Source of the DNA: Imbricaverruca yamaguchii
Lineage: Eukaryota > Arthropoda > Thecostraca > Neoverrucidae
Length of the DNA: 64,000 nucleotides
Direction: 5' to 3'
Assembly (NCBI GenBank): GCA_034440575.1
Contig: JAOTOL010001220.1
Span: forward strand, 1 to 64,000
Below, in pieces: positions 12,267 through 64,000 of the stretch. The notes under the pieces are model-generated. The model did not search any database. It was not told the DNA's origin and saw only the letters and a program-made list of their open reading frames with translations. Made by a program: the position numbers and the translations under genes. Position 1 is the first letter of the stretch. Each line of letters starts with the position of its first letter.

Positions 12267-12609
12267 TGTGTGTGAAATAATATTCAGCCATAGTTCCACA
12301 GAGCAACGTTACGCCATGAACTATGCCACCAAGCCTTCAGTTGGGTAGTAGAAATATAACATATCCATAGGAGGATCCCTAGGGTAGGACCGGCTAGGGT
12401 ATAACGACGACTAGAGGGGGGGGGTGCACTAACGTGGTAGAGATCCGGGCCCACCCGTGGGATATGGGCCCAGTCGCACATCTTCAATGTGTGAGGCCAG
12501 GCATGGCGTCGATTGGATAAAGTTAGGCAAGTTGGCCATTAATACCTGAGTTCAGTCATGAGACAGAACAGACACCCAGGGAAAGTTTCACCGCCAAATG
12601 TTGCCAAGG

Positions 12610-13300
12610 CTTAACCCACGCCGTCTCGGGGGGTCTTCAACCGCTTCCCCCGGATACCTTTTTCGCGGATAGTGAACGAACGGCGCGTGGCAGCGCGCCA
12701 AAATTTGGCATACCTTTTATCACATCAATTTGGACATGCTATTTCAAAATTTTTAAGTAAGGTCATCTAGGGTCAACGAATTAGTCAAAGTCAAGTAAGG
12801 TCACTTCCAAAAAGTTCAACCAGTCGTCACGCTTTAACGGATACAGATATTTTAATGAAACTCTCAGCGTTGGTTATCTTTAGGGATGCGATAAAACGTA
12901 CGAGAGGATTTTTTTCAGTATTTGGCTACTTATTAATTTGCGTATTAGAGTTCAAATAGAATATTCTGGCTAAGGTAAACATTTTCTTATTAGGGCAAGG
13001 TGACTTCCAACAACGTTTCTTGGTCTTCTCTACCCATTGGAAAATGAAAATTATAGAAAACTTGAAGACTCGAAAACTTGAATACCTTTTTTTCTTCAAA
13101 TTTCGAACAAAAATTTGGGGGTGGGGACCAACAAAATGTATGCCCCTGGTCGATTTCGCTGCCCTTTTCTGATTCTTAATAATTTCTATTTTTTTCTTCA
13201 AACATCTCCCAAAATGAGCTCCCCAGAGTCAAAAACGTAATGTAAGTCGTGAATAGTCGTGAAAATCTAGCCCGCCTAATGACGTCACTTTGGGGAAATT
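12610..13300 (+). repeat. Dispersed ~0.7 kb repeat, copy A
   Basis: Matches the reverse complement of 62955-63660 over its full length. Shared blocks in the same order include CCCACGCCGTCTCGG, AAATTTGGCATACCTTTT, CCAGTCGTCACGCTTTAACG, ATATTTTAATGAAACT, ATTCTGGCTAA, CTGGTCGATTTCGCT, CCCAGAG and ATGTAAGTCGTGAA. No protein motif is visible. The family is probably an unclassified non-autonomous transposon or a fragment of one. Confidence 0.9.
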
Positions 13301-15020
13301 GTTTTGGGCGTGAATCCGGGCCCCAATCGTCGAGCGCTTTCCGGTGACACCTCTCGTTTTCGTGCGACGGCTAGTTTGGATTTTAGAGGAGGGGTTACTA
13401 TCCGCTACCCCCGCCCCCGAAGACGGGGTCTGAGGGTCTGACCGGAGAGACGGCGCGAATGAAGGTTAGTAACGACAATATATTTCAATCATGCAATCAA
13501 GAGAATCACCTCAGCCGTTTACAAGTAAGCCTCGGAGCGGGTAATTAATGTGCATTCGAGACGATCCAAGTCTAACGGGACTAATGGGACTAACCCAGTG
13601 AAATTGAATACGACTCGCTAAGTATCGTAACACTGGATTGCAAAAATTTGTAGGCGAACTCGTTTTCGTATTATTAGGGGCCGAATGATCGTGCGGAATG
13701 AAAGAAGCGAGTGACTGTTACTTGAATGATAAAAGGACCATTGGAATTTATTCGAATTCAACGCAAGTTTTCAGCTGTCAGAAACATCACTGCCAAAATT
13801 TTACTGGATGTTACCCAGGCCACGCTTGCATCTGGCTGCACTGAGAACGTCGATGTTGTGTGTGTGCGGGGGAGGGAGGGGGTGAGTGGATGGTGGATGT
13901 GTTGAGTTATCTGGTGGTACACGGATGGGTCCCTGTAAATGGACGAGTGCCGGCGGCGGTGGCAGTACCCATGTCGTGTACCTCAATCATAACCATCCAA
14001 CAGTGTCACGTTGCACCCCAAGACCATATCCTCTCCCTGCTACACCACCAGCCGGGCGTACTCACGGGCGTATGTGATGTGGGTAGAAGCCTGGCCTCGC
14101 TAAACGAAATTCGTGTAATGGTGGCGACGGGCTGCAGCAGGGTTGGAAGGATGTCGGAGCGGTTGAAGAAGTGGTGCGCGAGGGGGAAGACACCAGCAAC
14201 CACCCGGCCGTGCCGCCAATGCCCAGAGCCCGCTCCGGCACCGCCCAGCCCGACGTGGCCCGGACCACCTACATATGCACATTGCACAATTACGTTGCAA
14301 AAACAATCCTACAGTCTAAAAAGCAAACATCCAGTAAAATCGTCCGTTGCCTCAGTCTAGAGTCATGTTTTTTAACGATACAGTTTCAAACCCAAGCTGC
14401 TAAGATGGCATACGCTTTATGACATCGGTAGTCGTCGCACTTTAATCATTGGCGCAGCGCTTCGTCTATGGAGCGAATTTTCTTTCCATGATCCATGTTC
14501 AATGGCTTCGGTGTCGCGCTACGAACACTGAGATCTCATACCATGTTTTGCTCTGAAATTTTCACATTCGTCACGCCCAGATTCAGGAGACAAAGGCTAG
14601 ACCCAGCCCAACAACCAGCCCAGGGCTAAAATCATAACGTTGGTAGCTGGTTGATGACAATATGGTCGTGGGTAATCGTAATCTGATATTCATGCATTTT
14701 ACTTAGGCTCCTACCACAACTCCATCCAGCTAAGCATAAGTCTTGCTAGGTGGATTGTGGGAGGAAACACGGTTGGAATGATAACCATGGTTTTACTTAT
14801 GACTTAGTGAAGAAATTTGAACACGAAACGCTGTGGGAAATGTTCCTGCCGTTCCAGAGGCGTAACGAGTGTGCCAGCCGGCCGCTCAGCTGGATGTTTG
14901 TAAGTACCATGCATAAACAGGAATAGACTCGCTTCAGCTTCGCCCTCGCTCGTAATACGAAACATAAAGGTACACAAGCTTCACATTTCCTGCTTCAAAA
15001 CAGTTTACACGTGGCCGAAA
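13300..15020. other. Unassigned; one GC-rich ORF-bearing stretch at 13860-14360
   Basis: A GC-richer stretch at about 13860-14280 is open in several frames on both strands, but none shows a domain motif, Kozak-like start or splice support. I see nothing else identifiable. Confidence 0.35.
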
Positions 15021-15370
15021 GGTGAGTGTAAATTTGTTTAAACAACGAAACGACAAGATGCCTTCTCCAGCACAAGACTAATAAGTAATTTCTCATATCG
15101 TCGTTTGCTTAACTTCAAGGAGTACAATGCATAGTCAACTTATCACGGCACTGCTTTAGGCTCTTAGATTAAACAGTCATCCAATATACAAATAGCATGC
15201 AGGAATGGATTAAAAGTTTGTGATTATTGAGTGGCGAGGTGAGTGTATTGTTTAAAAAAGAAGAGTTAGAAAGATAATAAGTAATTTAATGTGATGGAGT
15301 AAATGCATAGTAACTTATAGGATGTTTAGGTCTTAGATTAAACAGTATCAATATAAAATAGCAGGAATGG
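15021..15370. repeat. Tandem duplication whose second copy differs by deletions only
   Basis: Copy 1 (15021-15206) starts GGTGAGTGTA and ends CAGGAATGG. Copy 2 (15238-15370) has the same start and end, but many one- to few-base segments are missing, most containing C. For example, TTATCACGGCACTGCTTTAG becomes TTATAGGATGTTTAG, and CAGTCATCCAATATACAAAT becomes CAGTATCAATATAAAAT. I find essentially no substitutions in the alignable blocks. This is unlike natural divergence and suggests an unpolished long-read segment or a false duplication. Confidence 0.8.
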
Positions 15371-15371
15371 G

Positions 15372-16365
15372 AATGAACAAAATATCGCAAAATGTAACTA
15401 TATGCGTAACATAATTGGAACGCATTACTGGGGAATGTCGACCGAGAGTGCAGATACACATCTTTTCACATTCTTATTCTGCTTCCTACAAAGGGCCATT
15501 TAACACGCAATGCTGCTTTGACCGTATGGGAATCCAAGCTACGTCATGCAAGTAGCTACGACAGCAACTTTATCGGTGCTATCTTGTTTTGGCCTATTTC
15601 TCAACACCCACGGACGTGGCCATGTATTCTTTTCGAGGAGCATATGTCCCTCTTACTGTTCAACTCTGCCTTCACCATGCTAAGTTTCCCCCACCCAAAC
15701 CTGGGCCGGAAAAAATTCTGAGTATATCCTGTTCCCCCCACTGAAAACAATTTTACTCGAGCAGAGCGAATAATATCTTTCAATACTTTGATTGCTCCTA
15801 TCAACTTCTCGTAAATGGACTTATTGTGTCAATACAGTTGTTTTCATAAAACGTCCCCCCACCGGGAAATCAGCGTCTTTTCGGGCATGACTAACGTTGC
15901 CATTTGCTACACAAACTCTGCTGGTGATCCTGCACCTTTGTTCACAACCATCAACGACTGCACGATGACGTTCATTCATTTCGAATGGATCATGGCTGTT
16001 TTGTTTTGGAGCCTTCTTGTGCAAAATGCAATTTCATGCATTGCGATTCGTGAGCAACCTCTGATATAGTGACGAAGAGTGCAAGACAATGGCATGTGAG
16101 TCACTTGTTTGCGTCGGTCTGTTGGCTGCTGAATCAAGAGCTGACGCTGCGTGCTTCACCTGGTTAGTCATTCTTCGCGTGGCATTTCCACCAAATTAAG
16201 CGGGTCTGTGAATCTACCATTCGGAGAAAACGCAGCAAATAGAGGCTCATGAACGCAATCGTATGAAATCGGGTCCGTTCCAGTGAATGCCTGGGGGATA
16301 CCTGCATCATGCGGTGAGATTTAGTTTGAATCCAACTAACGGAAACAGCAGCGATTTCTGCTTCG
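15372..16365. other. Unassigned sequence upstream of the CpG-rich flank
   Basis: No gene recognised; ORFs here lack motifs. It could include distal promoter or 5' UTR sequence of the gene starting at 16687. Confidence 0.35.
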
Positions 16366-16369
16366 CACG

Positions 16370-16686
16370 TTGGCATGCAGCTGCGTCGCCCGCCGCAGCT
16401 AGGCCGTGAAGCGCACATGCCATCACGCCGGCGGCGAAAAAGGGCCGCCGCCGGCTGGTGCGTGGCTGCGGCGGCGTGCCCTTGTTGCGCGCGCCGGCGC
16501 GGCGGTCACGGCCCGGCGGCGTACCCTCGTCAGTGGGCGGCAGGCCGTGTCGGTCGAGCCCGGGCTACGCCGCTGCCGACCCCGCCGGCGCACTCGACCT
16601 CGCGCCGCGCCACGGCCCGCTCCGCTGCCGCGCAACACGTCGACGACGACGCGAGCCGCGGCTGAACCGACGCACACGGACACGCG
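16370..16686 (+). promoter_or_regulatory. CpG-rich 5' flank of the secreted Cys-rich gene
   Basis: Base composition changes abruptly to very high G+C with dense CpG, and ends at the proposed start codon. Probable core promoter and 5' UTR; no TATA box is evident. The long ORFs here in all frames (for example 16423-16800 on the minus strand) result from composition and show no domains. Confidence 0.5.
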
Positions 16687-58053
<41,367 letters not shown>

Positions 58054-58948
58054 GGCGGCGGCGGCGCGACTCTCAACTCGCCCGACCTCGGCTCGTCACG
58101 GCGGCGGCGGCGAGTGTCGAGCGCAGGAAGTGGACGCAGCCGGCGCGACAGACGGCCCGACCGCCGGCGCGTGCCGCGAGACGGCGCGCCGTTTTTGTCG
58201 CCGCTCACGCGGCCGGCCCTTGTCTGTCGTCACCCGGTCGGGAAATGTGTCGGAGAGTGGCTGGCGTGTGAGTGACCGTGGAATGGTGGGCCGCCGACCA
58301 GCGGTGGGGTTGATTGCACTCAGCAGCGAGACAAAGAGTGCGCCAAGCGTTCTTTTGGTTCTTGTAGTAGGCGTAGTTTTTGTAACAGGCGTATATGCAT
58401 GTGTGGTAGCTGTTTGCAACTTAACAATATTTGACGCGACTATATTCGACTTAATTGTATTTGACGAACCGGGTATTAGGAAACCATCTTTGGCAAAACC
58501 GTATTTCACAGCACTTGATATTTTCCATCTATATTTGACGTGATCGTATTTGACAGAAGCAACATAGGACGTAACTGAGGTTAGAATATGTGTGGAGCGC
58601 ATAGTCACCAGTATAAGGCGCCATTAGGGGCGCTAGGTGCGTTAGGACAGGAGATCGGCGGGGTGTGAGATTCCCCCTCCTGCAGGAACAGGATCTGACA
58701 CCAAACCGCGGAGGAAAATTGGTGGACCGATCGCAACTGCACTCTCTTATCTGCCGGTGAATGCGTGCATTATACCTCGAACTTAATGCATTATGCTAAA
58801 TTGAATTGTCGGATTAGAATAGGTATCACGCCGTCGCGGTCCTTAGGTTTTATGACTATCCCGCACAGCCTATGTAGCATGCAACGTTTCAGCACGGAGA
58901 CCTCCCACATCTGGGACTGCCGGGATCTGGAGCGTGGAGGTCACGGGG
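58054..58948. other. 3' flank of the gene; TATTTGAC-type irregular repeats
   Basis: GC-rich until about 58260, then AT-rich. At 58428-58555 the motif TATTTGAC or TATTCGAC recurs about six times at irregular spacing. The 3' UTR of the gene should lie here, but its end is not determined. Confidence 0.5.
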
Positions 58949-58950
58949 TG

Positions 58951-59202
58951 CACGACACCGCGGCATTCAGCATACAGGGCCTGATGTGGACCGACTGCCC
59001 GCTGCACTGCGATCACGACACCGCGGCATTCAGCATACAGGGCCTCATGTGGACCGACTGCCCGCTGCACTGCGATCACGACACCGCGGCATTCAGCATG
59101 CAGGGCCTGATGTGGACCGACTGCCCGCTGCACTGCGATCACGACACCGCGGCATTCAGCATACAGGGCCTGATGTGGACCGACTGCCCGCTGCACTGCG
59201 AT
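58951..59202 (+). repeat. 63-bp in-frame repeat, 4 copies; candidate exon
   Basis: Four copies at exact 63-bp spacing (58951, 59014, 59077, 59140), nearly identical. One + strand frame is open across them and beyond (58765-59250), encoding a 21-residue repeat, HDTAAFSIQGLMWTDCPLHC plus one residue. A pyrimidine-leading AACGTTTCAG at about 58885-58894 could be an acceptor, and GGAAT|GTAACT at 59229-59235 a donor. Three-fold period, few differences and paired cysteines fit coding sequence, but the product is unrecognised and a plain minisatellite is equally possible. Confidence 0.5.
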
Positions 59203-59855
59203 GCGCATTACACGCTGTCCGCGCGGAGGAATGTAACTGAAAACCTTTGAGCGAATATTGACGGCAGTTCAGGATGAATATTTTAATGGCTGTCGGCAAA
59301 TATTAAAATTAAAGGAACAAATTTGGCTCTGAGTGATACAACTGACACCAGAAATGTTTCGTTTCGTGGCTGTGGCAGGTTGGTCGTCGGATAAAAGTCG
59401 CCACAAACCTCTGTCTGAGTAAATATTAAACTCACTTCATTGTTATAAACATTGGCTAAGCACAAAAAAACCACATCGGACTCTGAATGAAGACAAGAAC
59501 AGAAGAGAAATCCTGCAGAAAATTGAATAAGTATCGTTTCAAAAAGGCACGGCAGGGCCGGCCGGATAGGCCAGGGCGTTCAGGCCGTTCAGGTGAACTG
59601 TTCTGCCATACACACGGAACTCTAGAGATTCACCATCGCTCGTAATTCGCGTCTTCACTGACCAGCGCCGCCGGAGTATCTTCCTGGCGCGCCAAGCCAC
59701 TTTCGAATGGTCCCAGATGGCGGGCTAGGCTAGGCCTACAATTCCACTTCCCTACCCTGTCGTTCGCCGGTAGCGACGTTCTCGACACGATCACACTCCG
59801 CGTGATTGATCAGCCTGGCAGTATTCGACTACTATTGTCATGCTGGTGACTTTGT
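59203..59855. other. Unassigned sequence
   Basis: No supported feature. Confidence 0.4.
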
Positions 59856-60435
59856 ACTAGACGCTGGCAGGTAGGTGTACCTATTTAGTGTACACTAGAC
59901 GCTGTCAGGTGGGCGTGCCTGTACAGTGCACACTAGACGCTGTCAGGTGGGCGTGCCTATACAGTGTACACTAGACGCTGTCAGGTGGGCGTGCCTGTAC
60001 AGTGTACACTAGACGCTGTCAGGTGGGCGTGCCTGTACAGTGTACACTAGACGCTGTCAGGTGGGCGTGCCTGTACAGTGTACACTAGACGCTGTCAGGT
60101 GGGCGTGCCTGTACAGTGTACACTAGACGCTGTCAGGTGGGCGTGCCTGTACAGTGTACACTAGACGCTGTCAGATAGGCGTGCCTGTACAGTGTACACT
60201 AGACGCTGTCAGGTGGGCGTGCCTGTACAGTGTACACTAGACGCTGTCAGGTGGGCGTGCCTGTACAGTGTACACTAGACGCTGTCAGGTAGGCGTGCCT
60301 GTACAGTGTACACTAGACACTGTCAGGTGGGCGTGCCTGTACAGTGTACACTAGACGCTGTCAGGTAGGCGTGCCTGTACAGTGTACACTAGACGCTGTC
60401 AGGTGGGCGTGCCTGTACAGTGTACACTAGACGCT
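59856..60435. repeat. 38-bp minisatellite, about 15 copies, nearly identical
   Basis: Unit GTGTACACTAGACGCTGTCA then GGTGGGCGTGCCTGTACA, 38 bp. Contains the palindromes GTGTACAC and TGTACA back to back. Very few variants (GGTGGG/GGTAGG/GATAGG), so the array is young or homogenised. Unrelated in sequence to the 38-bp array at 10.5 kb. Confidence 0.97.
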
Positions 60436-61410
60436 ATCGTGTACCATCGGGACCGTTGCTGTATCCCGTCGGACCATATGCTTGCAGACCAAAGATATCT
60501 TATGTGCGGCGGTTCGGCGAGCCGCACACAGGCGGCCCGAGCTGCCGAACACTCACCGATCACCCTTTGTACAGAGCATATCAGGGCGTACTTGGCGCGC
60601 TCGTCCAGCCCGCTTGATTCTCCACATGTGCACTCTGGCATCACCGGGACTGCGACAGCTAGTAAATGTACAAGCGTAGTAAGTAGGCCAAGAGGGCGCG
60701 TGTTGCCACACCCACACAGTTCGAACAGCCTTCGTCATGAATTCGTGTGCACGCTTATCCACGTAAAATATGAAGTCAGCGATTTTTTTTAGTGCATTGC
60801 TCCGTGTGCAGATATAATAAATATATCAAGAAATAAGTTGAATGAACTCTGAACAATTTGGTGGTAGTTGTGCCGAAGAGTAATGCCTTCAGTGATCCTA
60901 CAAATGCCATGAGCATGTCAATTATTATATGTTTCGTATATTACTTGAAGGAACTACCGATTACTTCTTCATTGAACCAACTTTTGCAACTCTTTCCACC
61001 GATGGTTCTAAATGGTTGCTGAATAAATATATTAGTACCAAAGCAATGCTGTCAGAATGCTGGTGGTGTATGCCTACCGATAATATAAGCCTCGGGAGAC
61101 TCCCAAATCCCAATTCACGACTCTAGCCTCGCTCTAGCCCAGGGGCAGGTCAGGGCATTTGACCAATCGGCCCGACTACCCCTCGCTATCCCCATGATCA
61201 TGCTATATATATGCTCTTCTACCTAAGTCAAACATACAATAAATACTCAGTAATAAACAATAATAGGACCGCGACGAGTGCCGACCGGTAGTTCCCACGT
61301 ACGAAGCAGCATGAACCTCATAAAGCATATGCCTTTATCAGGCATCCAACATTCGATGATGTTTGTGGACAAACCTGATTAGTAATTTCCATCCACAAAT
61401 TTTCGATGTC
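60436..61410. other. Unassigned; possible LTR-like segment at ~61050-61295
   Basis: The segment starting TGTCAGAATGCTGG and including CTATATATATGC and AATAAATACTC could be a solo LTR (TATA box and polyadenylation signal in the right order), but I found no matching end or target duplication. Nothing else identified. Confidence 0.25.
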
Positions 61411-61413
61411 CAC

Positions 61414-62382
61414 TCATATCAAATGTGCAAACCACGCAAAATAAACCAGGGTATCCTGCAGAAAATACCATATTGTATTCGCCAAGACTTGTGCGCCTGA
61501 CGGTAATACTGGAGTAAATGTAGAATATGCATGCATGGAAATAAATGCGCCAAGTGTAGTGACAAAATAAAAGTCAACTAGCCCTCTGTAGTAAATATCG
61601 AACAGGCTGCACGTTTCGAAGCATACCGCTAGACCATCAGTTATCTTTGCTTTTAAGTCTTGAATACACTTAGTAACCACGGGCGGAGCTTCATCTAAAT
61701 GCCTGGGAGTGATCAGAAATTCTGAACCTAGCAAATCCAAGCCAAATTGAACGCACATGCTCACGGATTTCACGTTTACTCGTGGAAGTTTGGAGAGGCT
61801 GAACGAAATACTAAACGGGCTCATGCTTCTCCTATGTCATAAAGAACTTGGCATGTGCAAGTTAATCGCAATAAGCTGCAAAGCTACTCATTTGCAGCAG
61901 CTATTCAATGATATCTGGCTCCTTTCCCTCGGATAAATTTACAAGCGCAAAAACGTCAAAGGTTGCGTGAGTCACTTCTTATCTCGAATCCTTGGTTCAG
62001 GTTCACCTGCCCTCGAATGGGTGCCATGATTCAAACAACTCAGCTTTCACAAATATTGCCTGCCAGCGATTCGACGTTGCCGAAGATACAGTCGGTGGAC
62101 ACGAGTGTTCATGACAGCAATAGCGCGTTCTTTCAGCAACGTCTGGGCAGAGTTCCCATAGTTACGTGACGTCCACGACTGCAGAAATGTGGGGCCGGCA
62201 ACTTTCTCGAAAGACTGTATGCTGTCTTGTACATCGTGCGCCGTTTCTGTCAACTTAAATAACTCCTTGGAGATACACACAAACTTGAAGATTAATGGAA
62301 CAAGTATTTGGACATTTGCCATTTGAACCCGCATTGCGTGATTTTCCATATACACAAGCATTAAGTCGTTCGGGATAGACAA
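61414..62382 (-). other. Two minus-strand ORFs, possible membrane-protein gene remnant
   Basis: ORFs at 62047-62382 (111 codons) and 61414-61824 (136 codons) lie in transcription order on the minus strand. The second has two hydrophobic spans (FYFVTTLGAFISMHAYSTF; VLANTIWYFLQDTLVYFAWF) preceded by a Cys-bearing amphipathic region. The first contains a mixed helical stretch, KELFKLTETAHDVQDSIQSF. Length and alternation recall fragments of arthropod gustatory-type receptors, but I cannot identify a family motif or matching splice sites. It may be a pseudogene, a partial gene or chance. Confidence 0.25.
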
Positions 62383-62954
62383 CTTGAAGTGGGTTTAATG
62401 ATCTAATAAGATTTGATGCACTAAAGGGATTTAATGTACTGAGAATGAATCCAAAAACGATTGACCCCTGATTCCGAAGTTCATGGCTGTACTGATGGCT
62501 ACACATCTGTAATTTACATTTCCTCGATTTCCCTCGATTATTCCCTCGATAAAGCAGTGTGGCTCACGTCGCTAAAATCAAGGGACCCTCCATTACATAT
62601 CACGAGCCTATTCGCAACGCCGAACGTACGCATTCTAGCACCAATCCCACCAGATCCACCCCAGTCCCAATTTCTCTACTGATGCGACTTCTGAAATCAT
62701 TCTCAACTGCCAACTGCTGCTATCCTGTTTCCTATTCCGTACCAAAAGCACACTAAAGCACTACCTTAAATTTCCAAGTAGCCCTCAGCGTGCCGCATGA
62801 CATCCTCGAACATGTTAACCCATTGCCCCGTCTCTCCTGTCAGATCCTCACACCCCGTCTCGGGTGGGATAGAGGTCCTTTCTAATCTCCAAGCTAAGCG
62901 TCGCACGAAAACGAAATAGATGTCATCGAAACACGCTTGACGAGTAGGGCCAGA
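62383..62954. other. Unassigned sequence
   Basis: No supported feature. Confidence 0.4.
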
Positions 62955-63660
62955 CACTATCAGATTTCCCCCCCAAAATTGACGTAACTATTGGCCCTAG
63001 AGTTTCACGACTTACATCATGTTTGTGGCTCTGGGGGGTTAGTTTTGAGGGGATTTGACAACAAAATTGGGATCAGAAAAGGAAAGCGAAATCGACCAGT
63101 ACCATACAATTTTTGGCCACCCAAAAATCATTTTGTTTTATATTAAATTTTTTTGAATTTTCAGGTTTACTTTAATTTTTATTTTCCAGTGGATAGAGTA
63201 GGTCGAAAAATGCTGTTGGAAGTTAACTTGCTCCAAATAAAAAATGCCTACTTTAGCCAGAATCTTCTATTTTATCTCTAATTGGTAAATATACAACACT
63301 AATAAGTAATAAAAAACGAAAAAATGAACAATTCCTGTGGTGCGTTTTGTTGCATCCCTAAAGATAAGCAAACGCTGAAAGTTTCATTAAAATATCTTCA
63401 TCCGTTAAAGCGTGACGACTGGTTAAACTTATTTTGGAGGTGACCTCACTTGACCTCAACTATCTCGTTGAGCCTTGATGACCTGACTTCAAAATGTTAA
63501 CACATACTAAATTGATGTGGGAAAAGGTATGCCAAATTTCGGCGGGCTGCCGCGCATAGTTCTTTCATTACCCGCGTGAAACCTTATGGTGGTGGTGGTG
63601 GAGGGGAGAGGGGCGTCAACCCAGTTAACCCCCTCCGAGACGGCGTGGGTTAACTGGGTG
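62955..63660 (-). repeat. Dispersed ~0.7 kb repeat, copy B (inverted relative to copy A)
   Basis: Reverse complement of 12610-13300 with moderate divergence and small indels throughout. It ends in CCGAGACGGCGTGGGTTAAC next to a (GGT)n run and GTTAACCCC-type sequences. A short additional match (CCACTGGAAAATAG, then AAAAACTTGAAAC) at about 63884-63918 may be part of a third copy. No protein coding detected. Confidence 0.9.
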
Positions 63661-64000
63661 GTGAACGTACCACCCGCCTCACCCAGAACCGCAGACCCCA
63701 GCCAAGCTGTACTTCCAATTGACTATGTATTATTTGGGAGGTGGAGCTCGAAATACTAGGATTTGGCCCATTTGAAATCAATAATAGCACCAGGGGCGGT
63801 CGGCCCATGTAAAGCACTAAGCTTCACCTGAGTAGAACTGGGAAGTATTGTTGTATGTTATTTTCATAATATGATACCTTCATCCACTGGAAAATAGCAA
63901 ATTTGAAAAACTTGAAACATATATGCATTGCTGACTCATAATTATGGTGAAAATTGAAGTTCATTTATATTTACATCCTTTGTATCTTAGCTTCCAAACA
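63661..64000. other. Unassigned right edge
   Basis: Apart from the short match to the dispersed repeat near 63890-63920, nothing identified. Confidence 0.4.

Noticed and set aside
13860..14360. A 166-codon + strand ORF with Pro- and Cys-containing sequence
   Set aside because: The region is open in several frames on both strands, with no recognisable motif or splice support.
61050..61295. Solo LTR candidate with TATA and AATAAA motifs
   Set aside because: No convincing TG..CA pair with a target-site duplication, and no second copy in the window.

Overview
The window is animal nuclear DNA, most likely from an arthropod (a crustacean is my best guess, not proven). The case rests on split genes with GT-AG introns, a secreted cysteine-rich protein resembling the arthropod 27 kDa hemolymph glycoprotein family (DUF1397), a CR1-type LINE, a pogo/Tigger-type DNA transposon, and very heavy simple-sequence and minisatellite content. 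I saw no bacterial or phage gene organisation. Gene density is low: about 1.1 kb of host coding sequence is convincing.

The main host gene is on the + strand. It reconstructs as six coding exons from 16687 to 58053, joined by five phase-matched GT-AG junctions into one 364-codon open frame. The predicted protein has a signal peptide, a twelve-cysteine domain, an acidic/basic low-complexity tail with four RPDH(Q/E) repeats, and a hydrophobic C-terminus that could be a GPI-anchor signal. Its introns (about 23, 0.8, 12.6, 2.5 and 1.4 kb) hold most of the window's repeats.

Layout. Positions 1-16 kb: a long palindrome, LINE 3' fragments, a duplicated 0.2 kb repeat, a decayed pogo-like transposon with TA target duplication (4878-7469), a decayed RNase-H-bearing LINE (about 7650-9040), a long GT tract, a 38-bp minisatellite, a compound TA/CA/TA microsatellite, one copy of a 0.7 kb dispersed repeat, and a strange deletion-only duplication at 15.0-15.4 kb. 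Positions 16.4-39.7 kb: CpG-rich 5' flank, exon 1 and giant intron 1, with 83-bp, 37-bp, 31-bp (about 4.9 kb), 63-bp, 21-bp and 55-bp arrays, a CT tract, two more CpG-rich islands, and a decayed minus-strand LINE. Positions 39.7-58 kb: exons 2 to 6. Intron 3 carries an apparently intact CR1-like LINE (two ORFs, two 5' promoter-like monomers) and 34-, 46- and 47-bp arrays. Positions 58-64 kb: a 63-bp in-frame repeat that may be an exon, a second 38-bp array, uncertain minus-strand membrane-protein-like ORFs, and an inverted copy of the 0.7 kb dispersed repeat.

The most notable pattern is that GC-rich minisatellites lie just upstream of the splice acceptors of four of the five internal/terminal exons of the host gene.
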